This document shows positions 36,490-46,721 of a DNA stretch of 64,000 nucleotides, one piece after another. Position 1 is the stretch's first letter. Each line of letters starts with the position of its first letter. The notes beneath the pieces are model-generated. The model had not been told where the DNA came from and made no database searches. It worked only from the letters and a program-made list of their open reading frames with translations. The DNA lies in contig JAIUOS010000011.1 in the NCBI GenBank assembly GCA_020161755.1, forward strand, positions 51,287 through 115,286, written 5' to 3'. A program made the translations under genes and the position numbers. The DNA comes from Actinomycetota bacterium. GTDB lineage: Bacteria; Actinomycetota; Actinomycetes; Propionibacteriales; Propionibacteriaceae.

Positions 36490-37782
36490 GTGGCACGCAT
36501 CGGCGAGACCTCGGACCTGCTGAAGTGCTCGTTCTGCGGGAAGAGCCAGAAGCAGGTGAAGAAGCTCATCGCAGGACCGGGGGTGTACATCTGCGACGAG
36601 TGCATCGACCTGTGCAACGAGATCATCGAGGAGGAGTTCGCCGAGACCAGCGACTCCGGCCTGCTCGACGAGTTGCCCAAGCCGCGGGAGATCTGCTCCT
36701 TCCTCGACTCCTACGTGATCGGCCAGGAGACCGCCAAGAAGGCGCTCAGCGTGGCCGTCTACAACCACTACAAGCGTGTGCAGGCCCAGGCCTCGACGCC
36801 CGGACGGCGCATCGCCGACGACGAGCTGGTCGAGCTCGGCAAGTCGAACATCCTGCTGATCGGCCCCACCGGCTGCGGCAAGACCTACCTCGCCCAGACC
36901 ATGGCCCGCATGCTCAACGTGCCGTTCGCCATGGCCGACGCCACCGCCCTCACCGAGGCCGGCTACGTGGGTGAGGACGTCGAGAACATCCTGCTGAAGC
37001 TGATCCAGGCCGCCGACTACGACGTCAAGAAGGCCGAGACCGGCATCATCTACATCGACGAGATCGACAAGGTGGCCCGCAAGAGCGAGAACCCCTCGAT
37101 CACCAGGGACGTCTCCGGCGAGGGCGTCCAGCAGGCGCTGCTGAAGATCCTGGAGGGCACCACCGCGTCCGTGCCCCCCCAGGGCGGACGCAAGCATCCG
37201 CACCAGGAGTTCATCCAGATCGACACCACGAACATCCTGTTCATCGTCGGCGGCGCGTTCGCCGGCCTGGAGGAGATCATCAACGCCCGCGTCGGCAAGC
37301 GTCCGCTGGGCTTCAACAACGACGCCGCGGTGCGCCGTCCGGCCAGCCTCAACCCGTTCGCGGAGGTTCGTCCCGAGGACCTGCACCGCTTCGGCCTGAT
37401 TCCCGAGTTCATCGGACGCCTGCCGATGATCTCCACGGTCGAACAGCTCGACTCCGAATCGCTGGTCCGCATTCTCGTCGAGCCGAAGAACGCGCTGATC
37501 AAGCAATTCCGCAAGCTCTTCGAACTCGACGGCGTCGATCTGGAGTTCACCCCGGGCGCCATCGAGGCGATCGCCCAGATGGCGCTCCGCCGCGGCATCG
37601 GCGCCCGCGGGCTTCGCTCGATCCTCGAGGAGATCCTGCTCAACGTGATGTACCACGTTCCCAGCGACGACGAGGTGGCCCAGGTGATGGTCGATGCCGA
37701 CGTGGTGAACGACGGCGCCGCTCCGCAGCTGGTCAGCCGCGCGCAGTTGGCGCGCAGCGAACGGCGCGAGAAGAGCGCCTGA
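36490..37782 (+). CDS. clpX: ATP-dependent Clp protease ATP-binding subunit ClpX
   Basis: 430 aa from GTG 36490 with AAGGAAGG 10 nt upstream; a TAGGGT box at about 36452 may be its own promoter. N-terminal zinc-binding domain [13 protein letters not shown]...CDECIDLC (residues 10-40), Walker A GPTGCGKT near 125, Walker [10 protein letters not shown] near 192, sensor/arginine region [14 protein letters not shown] near 370. Unfolds substrates and feeds them to ClpP1P2. The IGF-loop region needed for ClpP docking lies near PLGFNND. Confidence 0.97.
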   Translation: MARIGETSDLLKCSFCGKSQKQVKKLIAGPGVYICDECIDLCNEIIEEEFAETSDSGLLDELPKPREICSFLDSYVIGQETAKKALSVAVYNHYKRVQAQASTPGRRIADDELVELGKSNILLIGPTGCGKTYLAQTMARMLNVPFAMADATALTEAGYVGEDVENILLKLIQAADYDVKKAETGIIYIDEIDKVARKSENPSITRDVSGEGVQQALLKILEGTTASVPPQGGRKHPHQEFIQIDTTNILFIVGGAFAGLEEIINARVGKRPLGFNNDAAVRRPASLNPFAEVRPEDLHRFGLIPEFIGRLPMISTVEQLDSESLVRILVEPKNALIKQFRKLFELDGVDLEFTPGAIEAIAQMALRRGIGARGLRSILEEILLNVMYHVPSDDEVAQVMVDADVVNDGAAPQLVSRAQLARSERREKSA

Positions 37783-37811
37783 CACCCTTTCCGGGCAACC
37801 CAAACCGGCTT

Positions 37812-37844
37812 CCGGGGGGAGTGAAACGTAATACGCCCCCGGAG
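37812..37844 (+). other. Stem-loop between clpX and ptsH
   Basis: TCCGGGGG and CCCCCGGA face each other across about 17 nt, 30 bp after the clpX stop. It may be the clpX terminator. The remaining ~75 bp before ptsH should contain the ptsH promoter, but no clear -10 box was identified. Confidence 0.4.
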
Positions 37845-37922
37845 TGTGGAGAGGGGTCGCCGGTGACCACACGCATATGCCATTGTGGGACCCAGTCGAC
37901 ATTGCCAACGAAGGAGTTCCCA

Positions 37923-38192
37923 ATGGCCACCCGTGAAGTCAGCATCGCCTCGTCGGTCGGTCTGCACGCCCGCCCCGCGTCCCTGTTCGTCCAGGCTGCG
38001 ACGGCGACCGGCCTGCCGGTCACGATTGCGAAGGCCGGCGGCGCTCCCGTCGACGCCCGCAGCATCCTGATGGTGATGGCGCTGGGTGCCAAGAACGGTG
38101 AGGTGGTGACGCTGTCCGCCGAGGGCGAGGGCGCCGACGCCGCCCTCGACTCGCTCGTCGAGCTGCTCTCGCGCGACCTCGACGCGGAGTAA
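37923..38192 (+). CDS. ptsH: Phosphocarrier protein HPr
   Basis: 89 aa, ATG with AAGGAG 7 nt upstream. Active-site His is in [13 protein letters not shown] (His15 by family numbering). The regulatory serine context [14 protein letters not shown] is present, although HPr kinase is usually absent in actinobacteria. Transfers phosphate from enzyme I to sugar-specific EIIA. ptsI follows after 3 bp; no sugar-specific EII gene is in the window. Confidence 0.96.
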   Translation: MATREVSIASSVGLHARPASLFVQAATATGLPVTIAKAGGAPVDARSILMVMALGAKNGEVVTLSAEGEGADAALDSLVELLSRDLDAE

Positions 38193-38195
38193 CCC

Positions 38196-39890
38196 ATGAG
38201 CGGCGACGCCGAACTGAACACCACCTTCCACGGGATCGGCGTCAGTGCCGGCACCGCCGTGGGTCCGCTCGTGGTGGTGACGCCACCGCCCAAGGCGCCC
38301 GCGGACGAAGCGCCCACGACTGACGCCGCTGCCGCGTCCGCCCTCGTGCACGGCGTCCTCGATGACGTCGCCAAGGGTCTGGACGCGCGCGCGGCGGTCG
38401 CGAGCGACCACGCCAAGCCGATCCTCGAGGCCGGCGCCATGATGGCGCGCGACCCCGGCCTCGCCATGGGCATCGACAACCAGCTCCAGGCCGGCAAGGG
38501 CGTCACCACCGCGGTCACCGCGGCGGTGGAGGAGATCTGCACGATGTTCGAGGCGCTCGGCGGCTACATGGCCGAGCGGGTGACCGACCTGCGCGACGTC
38601 CGCGACCGTGCGGTGGCGCGCCTGCTCGGCCAGCCCGAGCCGGGCGTCCCCACGCTGAGCGTGCCGAGCATCCTGGCCGCGCACGACCTGGCGCCGGCCG
38701 AGACCGCAACCCTCACCACCGAGACCTGCCTGGGCATCATCACCGAGGCGGGCGGGCCGACCAGCCACACCGCGATCCTGGCCTCCCAGCTCGGTATCCC
38801 GGCCGTGGTGCAGGCCGCCGGCATCCTCTCGGTCGCGGCGGGTACCACCGTGGCGATCGACGGCGGCGTCGGCGAGATCACGGTGAACCCGTCGGAGAAG
38901 GAGATCCAGCTGCTGGAGGAGCGCAAGCGGCGTCGCGCCGCTGCGCTGGCCGGCGGCACCGGGAACGGGGCGACCAAGGACGGCTACCCGGTCGCGCTGC
39001 TGGCCAACATCGGCACGGCGGCGGACGCACAGAAGGCCGCCAAGCAGGCGGTGGAGGGCGTCGGCCTGTTCCGCACCGAGTTCCTCTTCCTCGACCGCGA
39101 CACCATGCCCACGGTGGAGGAGCAGACCGCGACCTACACCGAGGTATTCAAGGCGTTCGGTGACCGTCGCGTCGTCGTGCGGACGCTGGACGCGGGCGCG
39201 GACAAGCCGCTGAAGTTCGCCGACCTCGGCCCGGAGGAGAACCCGGCGCTGGGTCGCCGCGGCATCCGTCTGGGCATGATCCGCACCGACGTGATGGACG
39301 CCCAGCTCGAAGCGCTGGCGGCCGCCTACAAGGCGACCGGGGCGGACGTCCGGGTGATGGCGCCGATGATCGCCACCCAGGCCGAGGCCACCTGGTTCGC
39401 GGAGAAGGTCCGCGCGCTCGGGCTGCCGAAGGTGGGCATCATGATCGAGGTGCCGGCGGCCGCGATCCGCAGCAAGGGCATCCTGTACCACGTCGACTTC
39501 GCCTCGCTGGGCACGAACGACCTCCAGCAGTACACGATGGCGGCCGATCGCATGCAGGGCGAGCTGGCGGCGCTGCTGAACCCGTGGGAGCCTGCGCTGC
39601 TCGACGTGGTCGCGCTCGCGTGTGAGGGCGGCCAGGCGATGGGCAAGCCGGTGGGCGTCTGTGGTGAGGCCGGCGGCGACCCGGGCCTGGCCCTCGTGCT
39701 GGCCGGTCTCGGCGTGTCCAGCCTGTCCATGGCCCCGGGCAAGGTGCCCGCGGTACGGACGGCGCTCGGCCTGCACACCATGACCCAGTGCCAGCAGATG
39801 GCTGCGGCTGCCCGCGCGGGCACCAACGCCGCCGAGGCCAAGGCCGCGGTGATGGCGATGGCCGACCCCGTCCTGTCCGACCTCGTCTGA
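38196..39890 (+). CDS. ptsI: PEP--protein phosphotransferase (PTS enzyme I)
   Basis: 564 aa. Phosphorylated His is in [20 protein letters not shown] (near residue 192). The PEP-binding TIM barrel contains [18 protein letters not shown] near 288, [10 protein letters not shown] near 352, and [16 protein letters not shown] near 438; Cys of GVCGEAGGD near 489 is the proton donor. Starts the PTS cascade with PEP. Coupled to ptsH; its end is marked by a 54-bp palindrome shared with the convergent gene. Confidence 0.96.
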   Translation: MSGDAELNTTFHGIGVSAGTAVGPLVVVTPPPKAPADEAPTTDAAAASALVHGVLDDVAKGLDARAAVASDHAKPILEAGAMMARDPGLAMGIDNQLQAGKGVTTAVTAAVEEICTMFEALGGYMAERVTDLRDVRDRAVARLLGQPEPGVPTLSVPSILAAHDLAPAETATLTTETCLGIITEAGGPTSHTAILASQLGIPAVVQAAGILSVAAGTTVAIDGGVGEITVNPSEKEIQLLEERKRRRAAALAGGTGNGATKDGYPVALLANIGTAADAQKAAKQAVEGVGLFRTEFLFLDRDTMPTVEEQTATYTEVFKAFGDRRVVVRTLDAGADKPLKFADLGPEENPALGRRGIRLGMIRTDVMDAQLEALAAAYKATGADVRVMAPMIATQAEATWFAEKVRALGLPKVGIMIEVPAAAIRSKGILYHVDFASLGTNDLQQYTMAADRMQGELAALLNPWEPALLDVVALACEGGQAMGKPVGVCGEAGGDPGLALVLAGLGVSSLSMAPGKVPAVRTALGLHTMTQCQQMAAAARAGTNAAEAKAAVMAMADPVLSDLV

Positions 39891-39900
39891 CCCCCTCCCG

Positions 39901-39954
39901 CCGACTTGTCAGAACGTGGGGACGCTCCAGCGTCCCCACGTTCTGACAAGTCGG
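39901..39954. repeat. TTGTCAGAAC stem-loop repeat, copy 2
   Basis: A 26-bp perfect stem, CCGACTTGTCAGAACGTGGG and six more bases, with a 2-nt loop. This is the most perfect of the three family members. It lies between convergent ptsI and the septum-formation gene, so it could act as a bidirectional terminator. Confidence 0.93.
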
Positions 39955-39972
39955 CAGCGGAGGGGCGTGGGG

Positions 39973-40452
39973 TTACTTCGCGGCACCCTTCAGGGTGCCG
40001 GTGATGTTGCCGGTGCTGCTGCCCACCAGGCAGACCACCTCGCGGTCGCCGGCCTGGGTCCAGGTCTCCCGGGTGGGCGTGAGCATGGTGAGGTCGAGCT
40101 TCGACTTCTTCGCCGCCAGGCCGATGAACGGCTCGAACTCGGCGTCGCACGCCTGCTGCGCCTGTTCCTTGACCGCCGGGTTCCCGGGGAAGTCGGACGC
40201 GGTCAGCGTGCTGGTCGCGAATGCCTCCCAGTAGTGCGGCGAACTGCACGGCAGCAGCGGCAGCGCGTCCGCGCTCTCGGAGGGCAGCTTGTCCAGGCAG
40301 TCGCCCACCCGCACCGAATAGCTGTCGGTGGTGGCCGGAGCCGTCACCTGCCCCGAGCCGTCCCGGGGGCCGCCCGCGCACCCGGCGAGCGCGAGCGCCA
40401 TCGCGAGGGCCACGGCACCCCGCCGCAGCCCTCGAACCCGCCGAACCGCCAC
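39973..40452 (-). CDS. Septum-formation family lipoprotein
   Basis: 159 aa from GTG 40452, 5 nt after the valS stop. N-terminal basic stretch, hydrophobic core and lipobox LALAGC (Cys near residue 25). The mature part has SVRVGDCLDKLPSESADALP and LPCSSPHYWEAFATSTL, the GDC...PCS.PH.. pattern of the actinobacterial septum-formation domain. Two further cysteines (ACDAEF, VVCLVG) could form disulfides. Probably membrane-anchored on the outer face; cotranscribed with valS. Confidence 0.8.
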   Translation of the reverse strand: MAVRRVRGLRRGAVALAMALALAGCAGGPRDGSGQVTAPATTDSYSVRVGDCLDKLPSESADALPLLPCSSPHYWEAFATSTLTASDFPGNPAVKEQAQQACDAEFEPFIGLAAKKSKLDLTMLTPTRETWTQAGDREVVCLVGSSTGNITGTLKGAAK

Positions 40453-40457
40453 CAGGC

Positions 40458-43049
40458 TCAGGCCTCGGCCGGCTTGAGCTCGATGGTCACGTCCAGCGGA
40501 CCGGCCTCGGGCAGCCACTCGATCGGGCTGGTGATCCGGCCCACCGCACGCAGGTCGTCCTCGGCGGCGAACAACCGGTTCAGCACCGGCTCGGGGCCGG
40601 CGAAGACCGCCCGGGTGGCCTCGGTCTTCATGGAGACCTTCGCCTGCGACTTCGCGCCGCGGATGCCGACCAGCGCGGCCGCCACGTCCTCCAGCAGGGC
40701 CGGGTCGCCATCTTCCGCCGAGATCTCGGACGCCACCGGCCAGCTCGCGCGGTGCACCGACCCGGACCGCCACCACGACCACACCTCTTCGGTGACGAAG
40801 GGCAGGAACGGGGCGAACAGGCGCAGCAGCACGTCGAGCGCGTCGCGCAGGGCGGCGCGGGCCGAGTCGCTGCCGGCCACGTCCTCGTCGCCGTAGGCAC
40901 GCTCCTTGACCAGCTCCAGGTAGTCGTCGCAGAACTGCCAGAAGAACTTCTCCGCCACCTCGAGCGCGCTGGAGTAGTCGTAGGCCTCGAACGCCGCCGT
41001 CGCCTGTTCGACCACGGTCTTCAGCGAGGCCAGCATGGCCAGGTCGACCGGCTCGGTGGCGAGGTAGCGGGCGGGGGTGTCCGCCGCGATCCCGAGGATG
41101 AACTTGCTGGCGTTGAGGATCTTCATCGCCAGGCGGCGTCCGACCTTCATCTGGGTCTCGTCGAACGGCGAGTCCATGCCCGGACGGGCCATCGCCGCGC
41201 GCCAACGCACCGCGTCCGACCCGAAGCGGTCGAGGATGTCGGTGGGCACCACCACATTGCCCTTGCTCTTGCTCATCTTCTTGCGGTCGGGGTCGACCAC
41301 GAAGCCCGAGATCGCGGCCAGGCGCCACGGCAGCGTCCCGTGCTCGAAGTGCGACCGCACCACGCGCGAGAACAGCCAGGTGCGGATGATGTCGTGCGCC
41401 TGGGGGGCCATGTCCATCGGGAACGTCAGCGCCCACAGCTCCGGGTCACGCTCCCAGCCGCACGCCAGCTGCGGCGACAGCGACGAGGTGGCCCAGGTGT
41501 CCATCACGTCCGGGTCGCCGGTGAAGCCGCCGGGCACGCCGCGCTGGTCGTCGGTGTAGCCGGGCGGGCACTGGCTGGACGGGTCGACCGGCAGCGCGTC
41601 CTCGCTCGCCAGGATCGGGTTCGCGTAGTCGGGCTCGCCCTCGGCGTCCAGCGGGTACCAGACCGGGAACGGCACGCCAAAGAAGCGCTGGCGGCTGATC
41701 AGCCAGTCGCCGTTCAGCCCGTTCACCCAGTTGGCGTAGCGGTGCCGCATGTGGTCGGGCACCCAGACGAGCTCCTCGCCGCGGGCCAGCAGCGCCTGCT
41801 TGAGGTCCTCGTCGCGTCCGCCGTTGCGGATGTACCACTGCCGGGTGGACACGATCTCGAGCGGCTTGTCGCCCTTCTCGTAGAAGTTGGCCATCCGCTG
41901 GGTCGGGGTGGGTTCGCCATCCAGGTCGCCGGACGCGCGGAGCAGGGCCACCATCGCCTCACGGGCACCGAAGGCGGTCTTGCCGGCCAACTCGGCGTAC
42001 GGCTCGGTGTTCACCAGCCACTCCGGGGTGTCGGCGTGCAGGCGTCCGTCGCGTCCGATCACGGTGCGGGTGGGCAGCCGCAACTCACGCCACCACTGCA
42101 CGTCGGTCAGGTCGCCGAAGGTGCAGCACATCGCGATGCCGGCGCCCTTGTCCGGCTCGGCGGCCGGGTGGGCCAGCACCGGGATCTCCACGCCGAACAC
42201 CGGGGACGTCACGGTGGTGCCGAACAGCGGCTGGTAGCGCTCGTCGTCGGGGTGGGCGATCAGCGCCACGACGGCCGGGATCAGTTCGGGACGGGTGGTT
42301 TCGATGTGGACCGTATCGCCGTCGGGGCGGTGGAACGCCACCCGGTGGTAGTGGCCGGGGTAGTCCCGGGCCTCCAGCTCGGCCTGGGCGACCGCGGTCT
42401 GGAACGTGATGTCCCACAGCGTCGGCGCCTCGGACAGGTACGCCTCGCCGCGGGCCAGGTTGCGCAGGAACGCGCGCTGGGCGACGGTCTGCGACTCGTC
42501 CGAGATGGTGGCGTACAGGGCGCCCCAGTCCACGCTCAGGCCGAGCGTGCGCCACAGGTTCTCGAACGCCTGTTCGTCGACGGCGGTCAGCTCGTGGCAC
42601 AGCGACACGAAGTTGCGCCGGCTCACCGGCAGCTGGCGCTTGGGGTCGGGGTTCGCCGGCGGCGTGAAGTCGGGGTCGTAGGGCAGGGACGGGTCGCAGC
42701 GCACCCCGTAGAAGTTCTGGACGCGGCGCTCGGTGGGCAGGCCGTTGTCGTCCCAGCCCATCGGGTAGAACACGTGCTTGCCGCGCATCCGCTGGTAGCG
42801 CGCCACCAGGTCGGTGTGGGTGTAGCTGAACACGTGGCCCACGTGCAGCGACCCGGACACCGTCGGCGGCGGGGTGTCGATGCTGAACACCTGCTCCCGC
42901 GAGGCCGGCCGGACGAACGCGTAGGTGTCCTGCTCGCGCCACGCCTGCGACCACTTGGCCTCCAGGCCCTCCAGCACCGGGCGCTCCGGTACGCCGCCGG
43001 CGCCGGGCGTCGGAGCGGGCACGGCGGTGTTCTGGGCCTGTTCGGTCAT
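40458..43049 (-). CDS. valS: Valyl-tRNA synthetase, archaeal-type
   Basis: 863 aa. HIGH motif as GSLHVGH near residue 70, KMSKSKGN near 590, editing (CP1) domain with [13 protein letters not shown] near 250. The text [19 protein letters not shown] and the absence of a C-terminal coiled coil place it in the archaeal/rickettsial-like ValRS subgroup rather than the E. coli type. ATG 43049 is chosen because a TAAGAT -10 box (43062-43057) ends 7 nt before it, predicting a leaderless mRNA; the upstream ATG 43058 overlaps that box. The septum-formation lipoprotein gene follows. Confidence 0.95.
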   Translation of the reverse strand: MTEQAQNTAVPAPTPGAGGVPERPVLEGLEAKWSQAWREQDTYAFVRPASREQVFSIDTPPPTVSGSLHVGHVFSYTHTDLVARYQRMRGKHVFYPMGWDDNGLPTERRVQNFYGVRCDPSLPYDPDFTPPANPDPKRQLPVSRRNFVSLCHELTAVDEQAFENLWRTLGLSVDWGALYATISDESQTVAQRAFLRNLARGEAYLSEAPTLWDITFQTAVAQAELEARDYPGHYHRVAFHRPDGDTVHIETTRPELIPAVVALIAHPDDERYQPLFGTTVTSPVFGVEIPVLAHPAAEPDKGAGIAMCCTFGDLTDVQWWRELRLPTRTVIGRDGRLHADTPEWLVNTEPYAELAGKTAFGAREAMVALLRASGDLDGEPTPTQRMANFYEKGDKPLEIVSTRQWYIRNGGRDEDLKQALLARGEELVWVPDHMRHRYANWVNGLNGDWLISRQRFFGVPFPVWYPLDAEGEPDYANPILASEDALPVDPSSQCPPGYTDDQRGVPGGFTGDPDVMDTWATSSLSPQLACGWERDPELWALTFPMDMAPQAHDIIRTWLFSRVVRSHFEHGTLPWRLAAISGFVVDPDRKKMSKSKGNVVVPTDILDRFGSDAVRWRAAMARPGMDSPFDETQMKVGRRLAMKILNASKFILGIAADTPARYLATEPVDLAMLASLKTVVEQATAAFEAYDYSSALEVAEKFFWQFCDDYLELVKERAYGDEDVAGSDSARAALRDALDVLLRLFAPFLPFVTEEVWSWWRSGSVHRASWPVASEISAEDGDPALLEDVAAALVGIRGAKSQAKVSMKTEATRAVFAGPEPVLNRLFAAEDDLRAVGRITSPIEWLPEAGPLDVTIELKPAEA

Positions 43050-43056
43050 GGGGTGC

Positions 43057-43062
43057 ATCTTA
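43057..43062 (-). promoter_or_regulatory. -10 box of valS
   Basis: TAAGAT on the minus strand, 7 nt before ATG 43049, with no ribosome-binding site between. CTGAAC 17 bp further up is a weak -35 candidate. Confidence 0.45.
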
Positions 43063-43106
43063 TTGAGCGCCCCACCGTTGTTCAGAATCCGCCACCCCGG
43101 GCGGGC

Positions 43107-43928
43107 TCAGCCCTTGGCCGCGTCCTCGATGATCTGCTTGAGGTCGTTGCCGCTCTTGCCGGTGAACGTGCTGTTCGGCAGCATCTTGCCGTTCACGACC
43201 AGCTGCGGGGTCTCGGTGAGGCCCGCCTTCAGCCCGGCGGCCCCGACGCCGTTAAAGAACGGCAGCATCGCCTTGCTGGTGTAGCAGGACGTGAACGTCG
43301 CCAGCGCGTCCCCGGTGATGCCGGCCTTCGGTGGCAGCTCCTTCAGGAACAGGTCGTCGGTGTATTTGCCCTGGGTGGAGGCGTTCCAGATCGCCGTGTT
43401 GTACGGGATGTAGGCGCCGACCACGTCCGAGCAGGCCGCCGCCATCGCCGCCTTGTGGGACGGGCCGTCGGTGTTGTTCTGGTCGATGAACACCAGCGCG
43501 TGGTGCACGAGCTCGATCTCGTGGGTCTGCGCGAGCAGGTCGAGCGCGGTGCCGAAGCTCGCGTCGAACTGCTGGCACGGCCCGCACTGGTAGTCGAAGT
43601 AGAGCTGGACGACCGGCTTGCCCGGGTTGGACGTGTGGATGATGCCGTCGTTGTTCGACGTGGCGTGCGGCGGGGCGACGACCTCCGAGCCCGACGCGGA
43701 CGCCGAGGCTGTGGCGGTCGCGGACGTCGTCCCCGAGGCCGACGTGGTGGCGGACGGCGGGGCGCCGGCCGTCCCGTTCGACTGCAGGGTGACCACGACG
43801 ACCATCACGATGACCAGCACGGCCGCCAGCGCGGCCGAACCGATGATGATCAGACGCCTCAGGCGGGTCGCGCGGCGGTTGGCCAGCTGCGCCTCGCGCA
43901 TTCGCTGGCGCTGGCTCTTACCAGGCAT
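43107..43928 (-). CDS. Membrane-anchored DsbA-like thiol oxidoreductase (second copy)
   Basis: 273 aa. Basic N-terminus, one membrane helix (residues 25-46), Ser/Thr/Ala-rich linker, then a thioredoxin_4/DsbA domain starting at PVVQLYFDYQCGPCQQFD with active-site CGPC near 117. The cis-Pro region is TETPQLVVNGK. The catalytic domain faces outward and could make or reshuffle disulfides in exported proteins. It follows its paralogue after 23 bp in the MauE-DsbA-DsbA operon. Two other Cys (ACSD, TSCYT) may form a structural pair. Confidence 0.88.
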   Translation of the reverse strand: MPGKSQRQRMREAQLANRRATRLRRLIIIGSAALAAVLVIVMVVVVTLQSNGTAGAPPSATTSASGTTSATATASASASGSEVVAPPHATSNNDGIIHTSNPGKPVVQLYFDYQCGPCQQFDASFGTALDLLAQTHEIELVHHALVFIDQNNTDGPSHKAAMAAACSDVVGAYIPYNTAIWNASTQGKYTDDLFLKELPPKAGITGDALATFTSCYTSKAMLPFFNGVGAAGLKAGLTETPQLVVNGKMLPNSTFTGKSGNDLKQIIEDAAKG

Positions 43929-43951
43929 TGCTCAGCCGTTCCGGAGGGCGG

Positions 43952-44740
43952 TCAGGCGTACTGCTGGAACAGGGCGAGCAGAGCGGCGGTGTCGACGGTG
44001 CCCGACGCGCCGGTCTGCGCGATGTTGTTGACCGGCAGGTCCTTGCCGTTGACGTGGACGGTCGGCGTGGACACCTGCTTGTTCACCGACAGCATGTCCT
44101 GGGTGCCCAGGTCGTTGGAGTTCGTCACGAACGCCTTCGTCGCCTGCTTGTCGAAGCAGGACTGGAACGTCGTCAGGTTGTCCCCGGTGATCCCCACCGC
44201 CGCCGGGATCGTGTCGCGCAGCACGCTGTCGGCATAGCCGGCGCCCTCGGTCTCGGGCTGGTTGGTGTAGATCGCGTTGTGGAAGTCGGAGTACTTGCCG
44301 ACGGTGTCGGCGCACATGGCGGCAACCCCGGCGCGCACGGAGGCGTCGTTGTTCAGGTTGTTGTCCAGGAACGTCATCGTCCGGTAGTGCAGTTCGATGT
44401 CACCCGACGCGGCCAGCGAGGTGATCGCCTCGCCGTAGCCCGACTCGAACTGCTTGCAGACCGGGCACTGGTAGTCGAAGAACAGCTCGACGACCGGCGC
44501 CCCGGCCTTCGCCTTGCCCGGGTTCTGCACGACGGACTTGCCGTCGGCGGTCGCGTTGGGCGGGGTGATCGAGCTGGACGCGGCCACCTTGCCCTGGTTC
44601 TGGAACAGGACGCCGACGAACACCCCGATCACGACGAGGACGAGCACGGCCGCGCCGACACCGATGATCCGGGTCAGCCGCTGCTGCTTGGCGGCAGCCG
44701 CCTGTGCCTTGCGCAGGCGTTCGCGGTTGTTCTGGGTCAT
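43952..44740 (-). CDS. Membrane-anchored DsbA-like thiol oxidoreductase (first copy)
   Basis: 262 aa. Membrane helix at about residues 24-45, then a DsbA/thioredoxin_4 domain PVVELFFDYQCPVCKQFESG with active site CPVC near 92. Further Cys in AMCADTVG and QSCFDKQ, in the same places as in the paralogue. The cis-Pro region is VSTPTVHVNGKDLP. The different dipeptides (CPVC here, CGPC in the other) should give the two proteins different redox potentials. Start overlaps the MauE stop (ATGA). Confidence 0.88.
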   Translation of the reverse strand: MTQNNRERLRKAQAAAAKQQRLTRIIGVGAAVLVLVVIGVFVGVLFQNQGKVAASSSITPPNATADGKSVVQNPGKAKAGAPVVELFFDYQCPVCKQFESGYGEAITSLAASGDIELHYRTMTFLDNNLNNDASVRAGVAAMCADTVGKYSDFHNAIYTNQPETEGAGYADSVLRDTIPAAVGITGDNLTTFQSCFDKQATKAFVTNSNDLGTQDMLSVNKQVSTPTVHVNGKDLPVNNIAQTGASGTVDTAALLALFQQYA

Positions 44741-45291
44741 CGTGCGGGCTCCTTGTCAGCCGGGGATTCTTCGGATTCGGATGCGTCGGGTTCGGTGGCC
44801 GTCGGGGCGAACAGCCAGTTGTCGATGGCGAACGGCGAGCGGGGACGCCACGCCGCCCACGCGCCGGTGAGGAACAGCCCGACGTCCCGGGCGATCTCCT
44901 GCGGGTACTGGGTCTGGCTCGCCTCGACCGCGCCGCCGCCGCCGAAGCAGCCGCAGTCGATCGAGATGCCGCGCGCCCAGACCGAGGCGATGCCGATGAT
45001 GAAGGCCAGCATCAGCAGGGCGCCCAGCACGGCCGCGAGACGGGTGAAGGTGCCGGTGATCAGCAGCAGGCCGACCGCGATCTCCAGGATCGGCAGCGCG
45101 ATGCCGACGATCGTGGTGAGGTCCCACGGCAGCAACTGGTAGAGCCGCACCGACTGCACGGACGCGTCCAGCCTGGTCACCTTGAGGGCGCCGGCGACGA
45201 CGAGGGTGATACCGAGGATGAGCCGTGCGGCCAGGGTCACCCACTCGGGCCACGGACGCCGGGACGGCAGGGCAGCGGCGGACTCGGGCAC
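44737..45291 (-). CDS. MauE/DoxX-type membrane protein
   Basis: 184 aa from GTG 45291, which lies 6 nt after a TATACT -10 box (45303-45298); the longer frame has no start signal. Four membrane helices: about residues 15-35, 50-75, 77-95 and 130-145. ISIDCGCFGGGGAVEASQTQ carries the C-G-C-F-G motif of the MauE family, thought to help disulfide formation in methylamine dehydrogenase biogenesis together with MauD. First gene of an operon with two DsbA-like proteins, so it is a good candidate for the membrane electron acceptor that reoxidises them. Confidence 0.85.
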   Translation of the reverse strand: MPESAAALPSRRPWPEWVTLAARLILGITLVVAGALKVTRLDASVQSVRLYQLLPWDLTTIVGIALPILEIAVGLLLITGTFTRLAAVLGALLMLAFIIGIASVWARGISIDCGCFGGGGAVEASQTQYPQEIARDVGLFLTGAWAAWRPRSPFAIDNWLFAPTATEPDASESEESPADKEPAR

Positions 45292-45297
45292 CGCGTC

Positions 45298-45303
45298 AGT
45301 ATA
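45298..45303 (-). promoter_or_regulatory. -10 box of the MauE-DsbA operon
   Basis: TATACT on the minus strand, the closest to consensus in the window, 6 nt before the GTG start. A TAATCT box at 45371-45376 serves the divergent folC gene, so both promoters share about 70 bp. Confidence 0.55.
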
Positions 45304-45386
45304 CCGAGGGAGTTTGTGAGCCCTGCCGGGAAGGACGGCCGGCCCCGGGGGCAACCGGACGGACGTCCGTTAATCTGGGCGGCACC

Positions 45387-46721
45387 ATGAGCGCCACCCA
45401 CGCAACCATCGTCGCCGACCTCCAGGCCCGCTGGCCCGAACACCGCGTCGCGCCCAGCCAGGCCAGGGTCCAGGCGCTGTGCGACCTGCTCGGCTCGCCG
45501 GAGCAGGCCTGCCCGGTGATCCTGGTCGCCGGCACCAACGGCAAGGGCAGCACCGCCCTGATCATCGACTCGCTGCTCCGCGCGCTCGGGCTGCGCGTCG
45601 GCCGCTACTCCAGCCCGCACCTGGTCGACCTCACCGAGCGCATCAGCATCGATGGCGAGCCGATCAGCGACGAACGGTTCGACGAGTTGGTCACCGAGGT
45701 GCAGCCGCTGGTCGACCTCGTCGACGCGCAGCTGATCGACGGCGTGAAGATGACGTTCTTCGAGGTGATGACCGCCCTGGCCTACGCCGCGTTCGCGGAC
45801 GCGCCGGTGGACGTCGCGGTGGTGGAGGTCGGGCTCGGCGGACGCTGGGACGCCACCAACATCGTCACCGCCCAGGTCGCCGTGGTCTGCCCGGTCGACC
45901 TCGACCACACCCACCTGCTCGGCACCACGATCGCCGAGATCGCCGCAGAGAAGGCCGGCATCATCAAGGCCGGCTCCAAGGCGGTGCTGGCCGCGCAGCA
46001 GCCGGACGCGGCCCGCGTCCTGATGGCCCGGTGCGCCGAGGTCGGCGCGGAGGCGTTGCGGGAGGGTGTCGAGTTCGGGCTGATCAGCCGAGCCACCGGC
46101 ATCGGCGGGCAGGTGCTGCGCCTGGAGACCGCCGACGGCCCGCTCGGTGACCTGTTCCTGCCGCTGTTCGGGGCGCACATGGCCGAGAACGCGGCGGTGG
46201 CGGTGGCCGCCGTCGAGGCGTTCCTCGGCGGCAAGCCGATGCCGGCCGAGGTGATCGCGACCGGCCTGGAGCAGGTCGTGGCGCCGGCGCGGCTCGAGAT
46301 CGTCCGTCGTTCTCCGACGGTGGTGCTCGACACCTGCCACAACCCGCACGGTGCCCGGGCCACCATCGACGGCATCACCGAGGCGTTCGACTTCACCCCG
46401 CTGATCGGCGTGGTGGCGATGATGGCCGACAAGGACGTGGACGGCGTCCTGTCGATCTTCGCCGAGGCCATGTCGACCGTGGTCTGCACCACGATCGGGT
46501 CCACGTCCAGGGCCATGAGCGCCGAGGACCTGGGGGAGCGGGCGTCCGGCGTGTTCGGCGAGGACCGGGTGCGTGTCGCCCCGGGCATGGCCGCCGCGAT
46601 CGACGAGGCCGTGCGGCTGGCCGACGAAGCCGGACCGGGCGCCGGCGTGCTGATCGCCGGCTCGGTCTACGCGGCCGGCGAGGCCCGCGCCCTGCTCGTG
46701 CACCGGGACGACGAGTCGTGA
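45387..46721 (+). CDS. folC: Folylpolyglutamate synthase / dihydrofolate synthase
   Basis: 444 aa, ATG 45387 (TAATCT box 10 nt upstream). P-loop ILVAGTNGKGSTALI near residue 52, GRYSSPHLVDLTERI near 72, ligase motifs EVGLGGRWDATNI near 147 and DLDHTHLLGTT near 170, and VLDTCHNPHGARA near 310. Adds glutamate to (tetrahydro)folates. The stop overlaps the DUF4233 gene (GTGA), the common actinobacterial folC-DUF4233-ndk order. Confidence 0.95.
   Translation: MSATHATIVADLQARWPEHRVAPSQARVQALCDLLGSPEQACPVILVAGTNGKGSTALIIDSLLRALGLRVGRYSSPHLVDLTERISIDGEPISDERFDELVTEVQPLVDLVDAQLIDGVKMTFFEVMTALAYAAFADAPVDVAVVEVGLGGRWDATNIVTAQVAVVCPVDLDHTHLLGTTIAEIAAEKAGIIKAGSKAVLAAQQPDAARVLMARCAEVGAEALREGVEFGLISRATGIGGQVLRLETADGPLGDLFLPLFGAHMAENAAVAVAAVEAFLGGKPMPAEVIATGLEQVVAPARLEIVRRSPTVVLDTCHNPHGARATIDGITEAFDFTPLIGVVAMMADKDVDGVLSIFAEAMSTVVCTTIGSTSRAMSAEDLGERASGVFGEDRVRVAPGMAAAIDEAVRLADEAGPGAGVLIAGSVYAAGEARALLVHRDDES

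Noticed and set aside
37783..37922. Riboswitch or cis-regulatory RNA before ptsH
   Set aside because: There is one moderate hairpin, but no match to a known riboswitch core.
40221..44237. Very long plus-strand open frame (over 1300 codons) opposite valS and the DsbA-like genes
   Set aside because: It lies antisense to clearly recognisable genes, has low-complexity Arg/Gly/His-rich sequence, and is a shadow frame typical of high-GC coding DNA. Similar long frames opposite the FAD dehydrogenase (2752-5424), pepN (19946-22429) and rne (55333-58299) were rejected for the same reason.
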